From positions 1 through 50,541 of the forward strand of contig DAOVIO010000014.1 of assembly GCA_030673645.1 (NCBI GenBank): a stretch of 50,541 nt of DNA, written 5' to 3'. This DNA is from JAGLSB01 sp023135955 (GTDB lineage: Bacteria > Bacteroidota > Bacteroidia > Bacteroidales > GCA-2748055). The notes beneath the pieces were generated by a model that was not told where the DNA came from, did no database searches, and was given only the letters and a program-made list of their open reading frames with translations. Position numbers and translations under genes: made by a program. Of the stretch, positions 16,898 through 25,700 are shown piece after piece (position 1 is the first letter of the stretch; each line of letters opens with the position of its first letter).

Positions 16898-17770
16898 ATG
16901 TCATACGGAGATACAAATTGTATTGAAAACCTGATCAGAGTAACAGGTTATGATGGATGCGAAACTGATTTATCCGCAACTCGTAGGCTTTGGATCACAC
17001 TTCCCGATTTTCAATTTGATACGGAAGCAGATGCAAAGGATGAAACGAAATTGGATGATGCGGTTAACGCAGGAAACATCTTCATTTTGCCAAAAGTTGT
17101 TTTGGTAGAAGATGGTTCAGAAGAGACACAAATTGAGGAAGCTCAGTTGGGAGACCGATTCCTGACAAGAGAAGGAAAAAGGATTGTTACCTATTCCTGT
17201 GCAGTTCCTCTTTGTGTTCACAAGAAATTGCGTGATCTAAACGGCACAGCAGATTTGAGACTTATCAGAGTTGATAAGAATAAGAACATTCTTGGGAATA
17301 CTCCTGACGGGGTAATCTTCAAGGGAGTTGAAATTGGTTTTATCCATGTTGGTAAAATCACAGAAAGCGATGGTACGGTAGTGCGGAAATCGCCTATTAT
17401 GATCGTTGAGGAATACCCTGAGGAATTGGACGATAACGGAGCAGCATTTAAAGTGACTTACAATCCTCTGAAGAAAGAAGGATTGAAGGGAGTTAATTTA
17501 ACTATGGTTTCGCAGAGTGCAACAGAGTTGGTATTTACTGCTAAGTCGGGTTGTGGTGGAACTGTTCTTACTTCATTCGTGGAGGCTGATTTCTTGGTAT
17601 TAAAAGCTGATGGATCAGCTCAGGACACTATAACATCAATTCTTTTTGCGAATGGTGTTTATACTGTTGTTGGTGTTGGAATGGTTACAGGTACTTTAAA
17701 TTTAGATACGCCTGCAAACATGACAACCAAAGGATTCAAATCTGATGGTGCAGCCTCTTATACTATCTAG
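16898..17770 (+). CDS. Major tail (tube) protein candidate
   Basis: A 290-aa beta-rich protein before the tape measure. ATG 16898 lies 2 nt after the upstream stop and is preferred to an in-frame ATG (16880) overlapping it. The N-terminal 190 residues look like a tube domain. The last 90 or so (from KGVNLTMVSQS) may be a separate Ig-like domain. The assignment rests on position, size and composition. Confidence 0.65.
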   Translation: MSYGDTNCIENLIRVTGYDGCETDLSATRRLWITLPDFQFDTEADAKDETKLDDAVNAGNIFILPKVVLVEDGSEETQIEEAQLGDRFLTREGKRIVTYSCAVPLCVHKKLRDLNGTADLRLIRVDKNKNILGNTPDGVIFKGVEIGFIHVGKITESDGTVVRKSPIMIVEEYPEELDDNGAAFKVTYNPLKKEGLKGVNLTMVSQSATELVFTAKSGCGGTVLTSFVEADFLVLKADGSAQDTITSILFANGVYTVVGVGMVTGTLNLDTPANMTTKGFKSDGAASYTI

Positions 17771-17772
17771 TA

Positions 17773-17961
17773 ATGAATATTACGAAAATAAGGGAGGCAC
17801 GGTTTATCACGGATAACGTGAAAAAGTTATCGTTCAAAGAGTTTAAAGAATTGTATAAAGATCAATTAATTTACACTCGGTTCCCTTTGAAAGATCGTGA
17901 AAAACTGATGAAAAAGGATTTCGAAAAGATCACAGGTACTAAAATAAAGGGGGCGCAATAG
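17773..17961 (+). CDS. Small protein, possible tail-assembly chaperone N-part
   Basis: A 62-aa charged protein between the tail tube and tape measure, where tail-assembly chaperones normally lie. Its last codons include A_AAG_GGG (17946-17952), a fit to a -1 slippery heptamer, and the -1 frame runs without a stop into the next gene. The hairpin there overlaps the slip site and is followed by T8, so it could instead be a terminator. Confidence 0.6.
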   Translation: MNITKIREARFITDNVKKLSFKEFKELYKDQLIYTRFPLKDREKLMKKDFEKITGTKIKGAQ

Positions 17962-17973
17962 CCCCTTTTTTTT
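17946..17973 (+). terminator. Terminator-like hairpin over a slippery site
   Basis: GGGGC at 17950-17954 pairs with GCCCC at 17961-17965 around GCAATA, extended by AAAG/TTTT pairs, then a T tract to 17973. This fits an intrinsic terminator, but it sits inside a continuous tail operon and coincides with the A_AAG_GGG heptamer. Either partial termination or frameshift-related structure is possible. Confidence 0.5.
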
Positions 17974-17975
17974 CT

Positions 17976-18407
17976 ATGACAATCTTGGAATTACATAAGA
18001 GGTTTAATACGTGGAATTCCGCGAGGGTCTTTGTGAGAATTGTAACACAAACGGATGATCGGATTGTTGAATTAAACAGGGATCAATTAGAGTTAGGTTT
18101 TAACAAGAAAAAACAACGGCTCACATTATATGCCTCTCTCCGATATGCATTACGAAAAAATGCAATGAATAGTAAGGCAGGGTTATGGAATCCCGATCTG
18201 AAATTGTCAGGGAAATTCCATGAAAAGATCAATGCAAAAGCGGATGAGACAATAATTAAAATTGAATCATCGGATTCGAAAAGTATTCATTTGGAAAAGA
18301 AATACGGATCGGATATCTTTGGATTAACGGATGATAGATTGAATGAATACATAAGGGAGGTTTTTTACCCTTTGTTGATGCAATTATTAAGACAGTTATT
18401 GAAATGA
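17976..18407 (+). CDS. Conserved Bacteroidota-phage tail-region protein
   Basis: A 143-aa protein. LNRDQLELGF near residue 33, a PDLKLSGKFHEK segment and KYGSDIFGLTDD near the C-terminus match an uncharacterised family that sits before tape-measure genes in Bacteroidota phages (from memory). A -1 frameshift in the preceding gene would fuse the two in frame. Its exact tail role is unknown. Confidence 0.65.
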   Translation: MTILELHKRFNTWNSARVFVRIVTQTDDRIVELNRDQLELGFNKKKQRLTLYASLRYALRKNAMNSKAGLWNPDLKLSGKFHEKINAKADETIIKIESSDSKSIHLEKKYGSDIFGLTDDRLNEYIREVFYPLLMQLLRQLLK

Positions 18408-18610
18408 GACAATGCGAAAAGCAGATGGCACGATGGAAGAATATAGATCATGTTCGGATATTAGGTCAACAATTCGCCTGCGTAGAAAAAAGAAATTATA
18501 TTTTAATTGAAAAGAAAGATGGATATTATGATTTCCTCCCACAAAACGAAAAGACAACGCAAAACGAAATTGAAGTATTACGGTTCGATAGATTTCTTAC
18601 CAATACGTAA
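18404..18610 (+). CDS. Small tail-region protein
   Basis: A 68-aa protein starting in the stop of the preceding gene. It has the IDHVRILGQQFA...KKDGYYDF pattern of tiny proteins found at this position in related phages. Its last 80 or so bases are also read in another frame by the next gene, an unusually long overlap. Confidence 0.55.
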   Translation: MRQCEKQMARWKNIDHVRILGQQFACVEKRNYILIEKKDGYYDFLPQNEKTTQNEIEVLRFDRFLTNT

Positions 18611-19166
18611 TTACTTTGAGGCATCGATGTCAATGGATTATCGTTGGTTGTTGAAATTGGAGGATTATTCAGAATTGCCCGATGTTGATATTGATTTGGA
18701 TAAAGTTTGGGATAGGATCAATGGACAGTACAATGATATTGTAGGGGGAGAGGATCAGAGTTTTATCATTGAAGAAAACAGGGAATTGTTAGAAGATCAA
18801 CAGAATATCCTGAATTACCAAAACATGATTTCATACTTGTATCTTGAAGATAAGCAGGAGTACATTGATGATCTGAAGAAAATCAAAATTGAAATCAGTA
18901 CAGATCCTAAAAAATACTATGAATCATTGAACAAAGCCGAAGAGGTATTAATTGGAATGCAGGAAGCAATTAATATCAAAAGAAGTGAGTTGTCACAAGT
19001 CATGCCAGACGCACCGAAAAATGTTGATTACATGGAGATGGTTGCAGATGTTTCTGTAATGCTGAACAGGTATGTGGATATTGACAAGGAAAGTATCAGG
19101 TTCTTTGCGAATTGTTTAAAATCTCTTAAAAACAAACGAAATGCCCGGATCAATAAAAAGACATGA
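18528..19166 (+). CDS. Tail-region protein preceding tape measure
   Basis: A 212-aa helical protein. KYYGSIDFLPI close to the N-terminus is the conserved opening of a Bacteroidota-phage family located just before the tape measure. ATG 18528 or 18519 must be used because homology starts by residue 15, forcing an 83-92 nt overlap with the gene before. It overlaps the tape measure by 26 nt. Possibly a chaperone for the tape measure; unproven. Confidence 0.65.
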   Translation: MISSHKTKRQRKTKLKYYGSIDFLPIRNYFEASMSMDYRWLLKLEDYSELPDVDIDLDKVWDRINGQYNDIVGGEDQSFIIEENRELLEDQQNILNYQNMISYLYLEDKQEYIDDLKKIKIEISTDPKKYYESLNKAEEVLIGMQEAINIKRSELSQVMPDAPKNVDYMEMVADVSVMLNRYVDIDKESIRFFANCLKSLKNKRNARINKKT

Positions 19167-21954
19167 AGTATGGACGGATGAAGCGTTTAAGTCGCCTGAT
19201 GATTTTAATAAAAAATTAAAGATCGTTTTAGATACTCTGTCTCAAATAATCACACAGGGGAAGGCTATGTCTTCAGCATTTGCAAGTCAGACAGGGGTTA
19301 AGACTTTGAACGATGGGATTAAAAAACAGAATGAACTTATAAATAAGGGTAATACTGCAAGGACAAAGGCTATTTCATTGGCAGAGCAGAGAAACAAAAT
19401 AATAGTTCAAACTAAAAATAATTTTACTAAGTTATTGGCTTCTGAAGGGAAAGAAGCATTGGTATTGGAGAAATCGAGGCAGGCAGTTAATAAGAACAAT
19501 CGGGAGCGAAAATTGGCAGTCCTAGCAGCAGCCGCACAGAAAGGTAGCTATGATGCTATTTCTGCGGCATTAAGTGCCAATCTTATTAAATACAAAAAAA
19601 TGTCTCAGGCTGAGCGTGAGGCAACAGGAGCAGGAAAACAACTCGAAGCAGCAATATTGAGGCAAAGGAAAGCTCTCACTCAGTTGGATTCGAGATTAGG
19701 AAATCACACAAGAAAAGTTGGTACATATCAGCAGGCAATTGCAAGATCAGCGAGGACATTAGTTGGCGCGTTAGGTTTTACAGGTGGTATATTGGCACTT
19801 GTAAATGTGATGAAGGGTGCATTTAATACATTACGATCATTCACAAAAGAGAATGCAGTTTTGGCAGGAGTTTTGGGAACTACGAGGGATCAGGTTGGAG
19901 AGTTGACAGATCAGCAAATCCGATTAGGTTCTGTTTATCCTATTACTGCCTCAGAGGTTGCGAAACTGCAAGTTTCTTATGCTCGGTTGGGATTTACGCA
20001 ATCAGAGATAATTAACCTAACAGAAGCGACCATACAGGGATCAATAGCTTTAAATGCAGAGTTGGATAAAACAGCATTATTAGTTGGTGCGGTTGTTCGT
20101 GCGTTTGATGATCTTGGAACAGCAGATTCAGGAAGGATTATTGATGTATTAACTTTGGCAACTCAGAAATCATCTCAAAGTTTTGCAACACTTGAAACAG
20201 CATTGCCGAAAGTGGCTGCTGCTGCTAATGCAATGGGTATTTCTTTAGAAACGGTTGTTGATCAGCTTGGTACTGCTCAGGATGCAACGTTGGATGCGAG
20301 TATTTCAGGAACTTCATTGAGAAATATTTATTTGGAATTGGCTAAATCAGGAATGACTTTGGAAGAGGCATTGGCTGAAATAAATGGTAGCTCAAATCGA
20401 TTGAGGACTTCATTTGAATTGTTTGGCAAACGTGCAGCAATTGTTGGATTGGCATTGGCAAAAGCAGAAGGCAATGCAACAGAATTCGACAAAGCTCTTG
20501 ATACTGTAGGAGGCACAGCAGAGAGAGTTGCAGAGGAACAAATGGCAACACTTGATGGATCTATAAAAGGTTTAGAGAGTTCTTGGGAAAAATTTATATT
20601 ACAAGTAAGGGGAAGTGAAAGTACGTTATCAGGAATTACTGATTTCTTTGCAAATATTTTGGATGCTTTCACAAGTGCCAATGATGTAGTAGGCCCAACT
20701 TCAGGTATTTTCTGGGCGACGGTATTTGGTCTGGATGATGAGGTCAGGGAATCAGCACAGGCAAAAGTGGATGAGTTCAACAAAACAACATTAAAAGAAT
20801 TAAGAAAGTCATTACATGCTCAGCAAGATTTAAGGCAAGATGCGAGAAAAGAAGGTGATGATTTAGCAGAATTAGCAGCCACAAATGCCGTTATTAGAAT
20901 TCATAACAGGATAGAAGAATTATCAAAAATAGAAGAGGAAGCAGCGGCAAGGGAATTATTGGCACTACAGAATAAGGAGTTGGCAAAGATCGGATTGGAG
21001 AATGAGGCAGCAGAGAAGCGTATTGAGAATGCAGAGAAAGAGGCTAAAGACAAAAGGAAAATACTTGAAAGAGAATCATCGGATTTTTTGAGGCGATCTG
21101 AAGCACTCAGGAAACTTGGAAGTAAAACGAGAGGCGAGGACAGAAGGACAGCTCAGGAATGGCTTGAAACAGGCACTCAATTGGAAGTCGAAAAATTAGA
21201 AGAGCGAAACGAAAAAGTTTCTGAAATAAATCAAACTACATTTGATAATGAAATAGCACGAAGGAAAGATCAGTTTGCAGAAGAGGAAAGGATTCAGCAG
21301 GAGAAAACAGATCGTATTGTTGGCATTGCGGTGGCAATGGGCGATTCTTTGGGAGCATTGGCAAGCAGTGAAATAAAATCATTTAAAGATTTCTCTAAAG
21401 AAATATTATTGATTGCGTTGGATGCTTTGGAGAAAAGGATTTTAGTTACTCAGGTTTCGATATTGGCAGGAGATATTGTAACGAAGGGATTTGCAGGGAT
21501 CGCAACGGCAGCGATTAAAGTTGCAGCAATCAAAGCCGCATTTGCAGGAGTGGCAGGGATTATTCGGGGATTTGAAAAAGGTACAGAGAATGCCCCTGCT
21601 GGTGTTGCTGAAGTTGCAGAGAAGGGGAGAGAGTTATGGATTGGCAAGCATGGTGTTTCACTTGTAGAGAAAAGATCAATTGTAAATTTATCTCAGGGAG
21701 ATGTGATTAAAAACAATCATGAAACTGAAAAGATTATAAAAGCAGCTGAAATGTCGGGTAGTCTTAATTATGATTCTCCTATATTGAAGAGCAAAGATGG
21801 TGATTTGGCAAGGGTTCTAAATAGAAATAATGCTGAACTAATAGAGACAATCCGAAACAAAAAAGAATTGAATGTCAGCATGAAAAAAGGGCGCGTACAG
21901 GTTACAGAGAAAGAGGGGAATTACTACAAAACATACTTGAACAAATTTGAATAA
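19141..21954 (+). CDS. Tail tape measure protein
   Basis: A 937-aa protein. Coiled-coil regions cover about residues 20-200 and 560-740. Between them lies a TP901-type core (NAVLAGVLGTTRDQVGEL through SISGTSLRNIY, about residues 237-400). A hydrophobic Ala/Gly-rich segment lies near residues 770-815. Length sets tail length: at about 0.15 nm per residue, a tail near 140 nm is expected (inference). Its stop overlaps the next start (TAATG). Confidence 0.92.
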   Translation: MPGSIKRHEVWTDEAFKSPDDFNKKLKIVLDTLSQIITQGKAMSSAFASQTGVKTLNDGIKKQNELINKGNTARTKAISLAEQRNKIIVQTKNNFTKLLASEGKEALVLEKSRQAVNKNNRERKLAVLAAAAQKGSYDAISAALSANLIKYKKMSQAEREATGAGKQLEAAILRQRKALTQLDSRLGNHTRKVGTYQQAIARSARTLVGALGFTGGILALVNVMKGAFNTLRSFTKENAVLAGVLGTTRDQVGELTDQQIRLGSVYPITASEVAKLQVSYARLGFTQSEIINLTEATIQGSIALNAELDKTALLVGAVVRAFDDLGTADSGRIIDVLTLATQKSSQSFATLETALPKVAAAANAMGISLETVVDQLGTAQDATLDASISGTSLRNIYLELAKSGMTLEEALAEINGSSNRLRTSFELFGKRAAIVGLALAKAEGNATEFDKALDTVGGTAERVAEEQMATLDGSIKGLESSWEKFILQVRGSESTLSGITDFFANILDAFTSANDVVGPTSGIFWATVFGLDDEVRESAQAKVDEFNKTTLKELRKSLHAQQDLRQDARKEGDDLAELAATNAVIRIHNRIEELSKIEEEAAARELLALQNKELAKIGLENEAAEKRIENAEKEAKDKRKILERESSDFLRRSEALRKLGSKTRGEDRRTAQEWLETGTQLEVEKLEERNEKVSEINQTTFDNEIARRKDQFAEEERIQQEKTDRIVGIAVAMGDSLGALASSEIKSFKDFSKEILLIALDALEKRILVTQVSILAGDIVTKGFAGIATAAIKVAAIKAAFAGVAGIIRGFEKGTENAPAGVAEVAEKGRELWIGKHGVSLVEKRSIVNLSQGDVIKNNHETEKIIKAAEMSGSLNYDSPILKSKDGDLARVLNRNNAELIETIRNKKELNVSMKKGRVQVTEKEGNYYKTYLNKFE

Positions 21955-24533
21955 TGAAGAAATACAAGTTTAAATTGCAGAATGCAAGTTTAGGGATCAC
22001 TGAATTGGCTTATCCTCCCGATGGATGGGATGCGAATAAAGTAACTTATCAAAGAAGATTTGTAAACAATTATTTAGGAGTGTTCAGGAAGAGGACTGCA
22101 AGTGTGTTGAATTTCATAAAAAACGGAAAAGATATTGCTGCACAGGTTGAAGAGAATGAGGGGATGGAGGGGAAATTAACTTTCATTGTTGAAAAACTTA
22201 ATTATTCAACTTACGAGTATGAGGAAGAGTTCAGAGGAATAGCCGATTACTCCACATTTGAAGATACTGAAGAGGGTTTTAGCTTCCAAGTAATAGATAG
22301 TTCCATTGAGCAAAGATTATTCAACAGAGAGAGTATGAAGGTAAATTTACTCGGTACAGAATCTTTGGATAAATTCGTGTTGACAGGATTTGCACAAGAA
22401 GGATCAACCGTTATTCTCCCTGCAAGAGAAGATTTATATTATAATCTGCTTACAAGGGATGAGGAATTATTGGAATTGCCTGCTCCTTTTGCTTTACCGT
22501 TTTTTGTTAATTACAAAGAAGATGATTCAATTAAAGCTGTAACAGATAGGACTGATGTTGCCGGAGAGGACGGAGCATTCATCGTTGCGGATCGTGATAC
22601 TGAGTTGAGAATGTCAGGAGAGGGTAGTTTTTCGGCTGTTTCAACAACAGGGGTTGGATCATTTGTTGCTACATTAAAGAGATACAATGGAGGTGGAATA
22701 TTGCAGGAATCGATACAGGTAATTAATGAGGTCGTTAATTCGAGTGATCCTAATAAAGAATTCGAGTATGAGGAAACAATGTCATTATTGGAAAATGATT
22801 ACGTGATATTGTTGGTCGATATTTCAGGGATTGCAATAATAGAAGATTTCTTTTATGAGATCGGTCAACAATCAGATACATTATTCAGAAGCGTTCCCGA
22901 ACAGCAGATCAAGGGAGTGATGTTCAATGAAGCAATGACAAGATGTTTACAAATGATCCTTAGTGTTGATGATCCGTTGTATTCTCCTGATCTTGGTCGG
23001 GTAGATAGTGAATCCCGATCATACGCAGAAGATGGAGACCTTAGTTTGGGATTTGTGACTAATGGAGAATTGATAAGGGGATTTGATTATACTGAAACAG
23101 AATTAGCTGAAAGTTTTTTGGGATTGTTTGAAGCATTCAGAGCAGTTGGAAATGTAGGCGTAGGAATTGAAACAATCGAAGGAAGCAAAAAAGTAGTAAT
23201 TCGGAATGTAAAAGATTTCTTCAGGAATTTTGTAATTCTTGAAATTGATAATGCAAAAGATATAACTCGAACACCACTTCCTGAATTCATTTACAATAGG
23301 GTTGCATCGGGGTATATTAAATCGGCATACGAGGAGAAGGACGGACGTATAGAGTATAATAATAAAAGTGAATATTCTCTGCCTATAACCGTATTTGATA
23401 GAGAACTGAATATTGTATCAAGTATTCGAGGCGATAATCAGGGTTTTCTTTCTGCAAGATTGAAACCAAAAAGCAGTTTCCCAACAGAAGACACCAAGTA
23501 CGATGATGACAATTTTATTCTGAATGTTGTTAGAGGTGCTAATTCAATTCTGAATGGAACTTTCGATGATTGGACAGGGAATGTACCTGATGATTGGGTA
23601 GTGGAAAGTGGTCAGATGTTGGAGAAAGAATATTTGGGAGATACTAGATGTAGGTTTGATAGTTTGACAGGAGGAACTGCATCTATAAGTCAGGAATATG
23701 CCGGATCGATTGGAGATGCATTGACTTTTTCCATGATATATAAATATATCTCTGAAGTTCCATTAGTGGGAGGGTTTGGAGTTACAATAACAGTAGGAGG
23801 ATACGGGTTGAAATCTGATGGAACGTGGGAATTGGGTTATACCGCAGCAGCAGTTTTGAAATTGCTTCAAAATTCAGTTACAGAAGCAGAGTTGCAGAGC
23901 TTTGATAACTTATCAGTAATTGCTAATTTGTTGCCTGTTTCGGGAACTGTGAAAATATTAATTACTTCATTGACTGAGGCATTGGTTATTGATAATGTTG
24001 TTTCAGGAACGAATGGGGCAATGCTGGCACGAACAAATGAGGGATTTGATTATATCACTGGAACTGTGAATGATTCGGGTAGTTTTAATGTGGCATGGTC
24101 GCCTGCTCGTAATATGATAAAGCAGCATGGCTGGATGGTCAGAACAGGATTGGAAAAGCAATTAGGGAAAGATGTTGTTTTTACAAAAGCAGAAAAGAAC
24201 AGCAATATGGTTTCAAAAGAAACAGGGGAGGATGAAATTGCAGAAAGTGAAAATATACAGGTTGCATCGTTGGAACAATCAATTTTTAAACCATATCAAT
24301 TCTCATTTAGTTCAGAGATAACACAAACAATAATTAATACAATTGAAGGCACTACAGAAGTATCGGGAGAGGACATACCAAACTTTTATGGTATTGTGAA
24401 ATTCCGAAAAGATTCTTCTCAGGATTGGAAATATATTTGGATTCGAAGGTTAGAAACTGAGAAAGATCATAGTTTAGGAGAATGGTTGGGTATAGAAGTT
24501 AATTTAGACAAGGTTATTCCTGTAGAAATTTAG
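21954..24533 (+). CDS. Tail-tip / distal tail protein with CBM-like insertion
   Basis: An 859-aa protein directly after the tape measure. The N-terminal 120 residues form a beta domain with DWTYQRR-like segments, as in distal tail/hub proteins. Around residues 530-700, NSILNGTFDDWTGN through SISQEYAG reads as a carbohydrate-binding (CBM4/9-like) jelly roll. It probably belongs to the baseplate and may contact host glycans. The domain calls are by pattern. Confidence 0.65.
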   Translation: MKKYKFKLQNASLGITELAYPPDGWDANKVTYQRRFVNNYLGVFRKRTASVLNFIKNGKDIAAQVEENEGMEGKLTFIVEKLNYSTYEYEEEFRGIADYSTFEDTEEGFSFQVIDSSIEQRLFNRESMKVNLLGTESLDKFVLTGFAQEGSTVILPAREDLYYNLLTRDEELLELPAPFALPFFVNYKEDDSIKAVTDRTDVAGEDGAFIVADRDTELRMSGEGSFSAVSTTGVGSFVATLKRYNGGGILQESIQVINEVVNSSDPNKEFEYEETMSLLENDYVILLVDISGIAIIEDFFYEIGQQSDTLFRSVPEQQIKGVMFNEAMTRCLQMILSVDDPLYSPDLGRVDSESRSYAEDGDLSLGFVTNGELIRGFDYTETELAESFLGLFEAFRAVGNVGVGIETIEGSKKVVIRNVKDFFRNFVILEIDNAKDITRTPLPEFIYNRVASGYIKSAYEEKDGRIEYNNKSEYSLPITVFDRELNIVSSIRGDNQGFLSARLKPKSSFPTEDTKYDDDNFILNVVRGANSILNGTFDDWTGNVPDDWVVESGQMLEKEYLGDTRCRFDSLTGGTASISQEYAGSIGDALTFSMIYKYISEVPLVGGFGVTITVGGYGLKSDGTWELGYTAAAVLKLLQNSVTEAELQSFDNLSVIANLLPVSGTVKILITSLTEALVIDNVVSGTNGAMLARTNEGFDYITGTVNDSGSFNVAWSPARNMIKQHGWMVRTGLEKQLGKDVVFTKAEKNSNMVSKETGEDEIAESENIQVASLEQSIFKPYQFSFSSEITQTIINTIEGTTEVSGEDIPNFYGIVKFRKDSSQDWKYIWIRRLETEKDHSLGEWLGIEVNLDKVIPVEI

Positions 24534-24545
24534 TACTTTTGGATT

Positions 24546-25700
24546 ATGGAAGGATTATTAAAAATATCAAGAGCGAATAGTTTAACATGGGTTAAAAGAG
24601 ATGTTTTCGATTCTGACAATGGAAGGCTTATAACCAATACTCTCACTTGCGACGAGGATTTTGCTAACATCATGACTATCGGTTGGACACAAAAATGGAT
24701 TCCTGCTGATGTAATTAAGACACAGGTATGGTCTGATTATGCAGCATTAGAGGTTAATTTATATAGAAAATCGGATGATACGGTTGTTGATACGATAGTC
24801 CCAACATTAAAGAATGCTTATACTGATTTTTCTGTTTATGAGTTTAGTTTCGATATGTCTTCTTATCCTGCCGATGCTAGGTATTACGGTATATTGACAG
24901 CAACGGATGGAACGTTTGATACAATAATTCAGGACTCAGAAATATTTAAAATCTCAACAAGCCTTCCACATCATAATTTATTGGAGTGGAAGAATGTTGA
25001 TAATTTTTTTGATGTGGATTATACAACAGGAATCGTTCACAGGATTCGAATAAAGAGCCGAATAAATGAACCTGAGTTGGGCGGAGAGGAAACAATATTT
25101 GATAATGATGGAGTTCAAACAAAAGTAAAGGCTGTTGTTAATTGGATTGAAACACTTACTACTGAAGCAATGCCGAAACATATGTTTTTAAAGCTAGGGA
25201 TTGCACAGGCTCATGATAGATTTTTCTTGAATGGTGATTTGTTTTTAAGTCAGGGTAAGCCTGAAAAGAATCCCATTCCTGAGAGCAATCTACATGAATT
25301 AAAATTTTCATTAATAGAAAACGATATTGCAGGCACGAATTCTCATGATGCAGGCATTTGTGAAACTATAATAAATCAAATCATGGACGGAGTAATCGCT
25401 TTACAACAATTGGCAGTTTCGGGAAATCCTCAATTCAATATTACGGATGGATATACAATCAATCAAATAATAGTTGAATTGGTATCGGGATCAGCAGGGA
25501 CATTTAAAGCAGGATGGGCGGCAGGAACGGATAATGTGACAAAACTTAAAACATTAACAGGAGCTGGTGCTTATATTTTGTTAGATCGTGAAACTATTGG
25601 AGCTTTGATCGGTGGTAATGTTTTGTATTTCACAACAACAGGAGTGGGTGCAACTTTTAACATTTATGTACAAACAATTATTTTTAAACAAGAATCATGA
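24546..25700 (+). CDS. Tail/baseplate structural protein
   Basis: A 384-aa beta-rich protein between the tail-tip protein and fibre. The middle (HHNLLEWKNVDNFFDVDYTTG) resembles baseplate proteins of Bacteroidota phages. The last 90 residues form a Gly/Thr-rich beta domain. A TACTTTTG box ends 4 nt before its ATG. It overlaps the fibre gene by ATGA. The exact role is inferred from order. Confidence 0.6.
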   Translation: MEGLLKISRANSLTWVKRDVFDSDNGRLITNTLTCDEDFANIMTIGWTQKWIPADVIKTQVWSDYAALEVNLYRKSDDTVVDTIVPTLKNAYTDFSVYEFSFDMSSYPADARYYGILTATDGTFDTIIQDSEIFKISTSLPHHNLLEWKNVDNFFDVDYTTGIVHRIRIKSRINEPELGGEETIFDNDGVQTKVKAVVNWIETLTTEAMPKHMFLKLGIAQAHDRFFLNGDLFLSQGKPEKNPIPESNLHELKFSLIENDIAGTNSHDAGICETIINQIMDGVIALQQLAVSGNPQFNITDGYTINQIIVELVSGSAGTFKAGWAAGTDNVTKLKTLTGAGAYILLDRETIGALIGGNVLYFTTTGVGATFNIYVQTIIFKQES

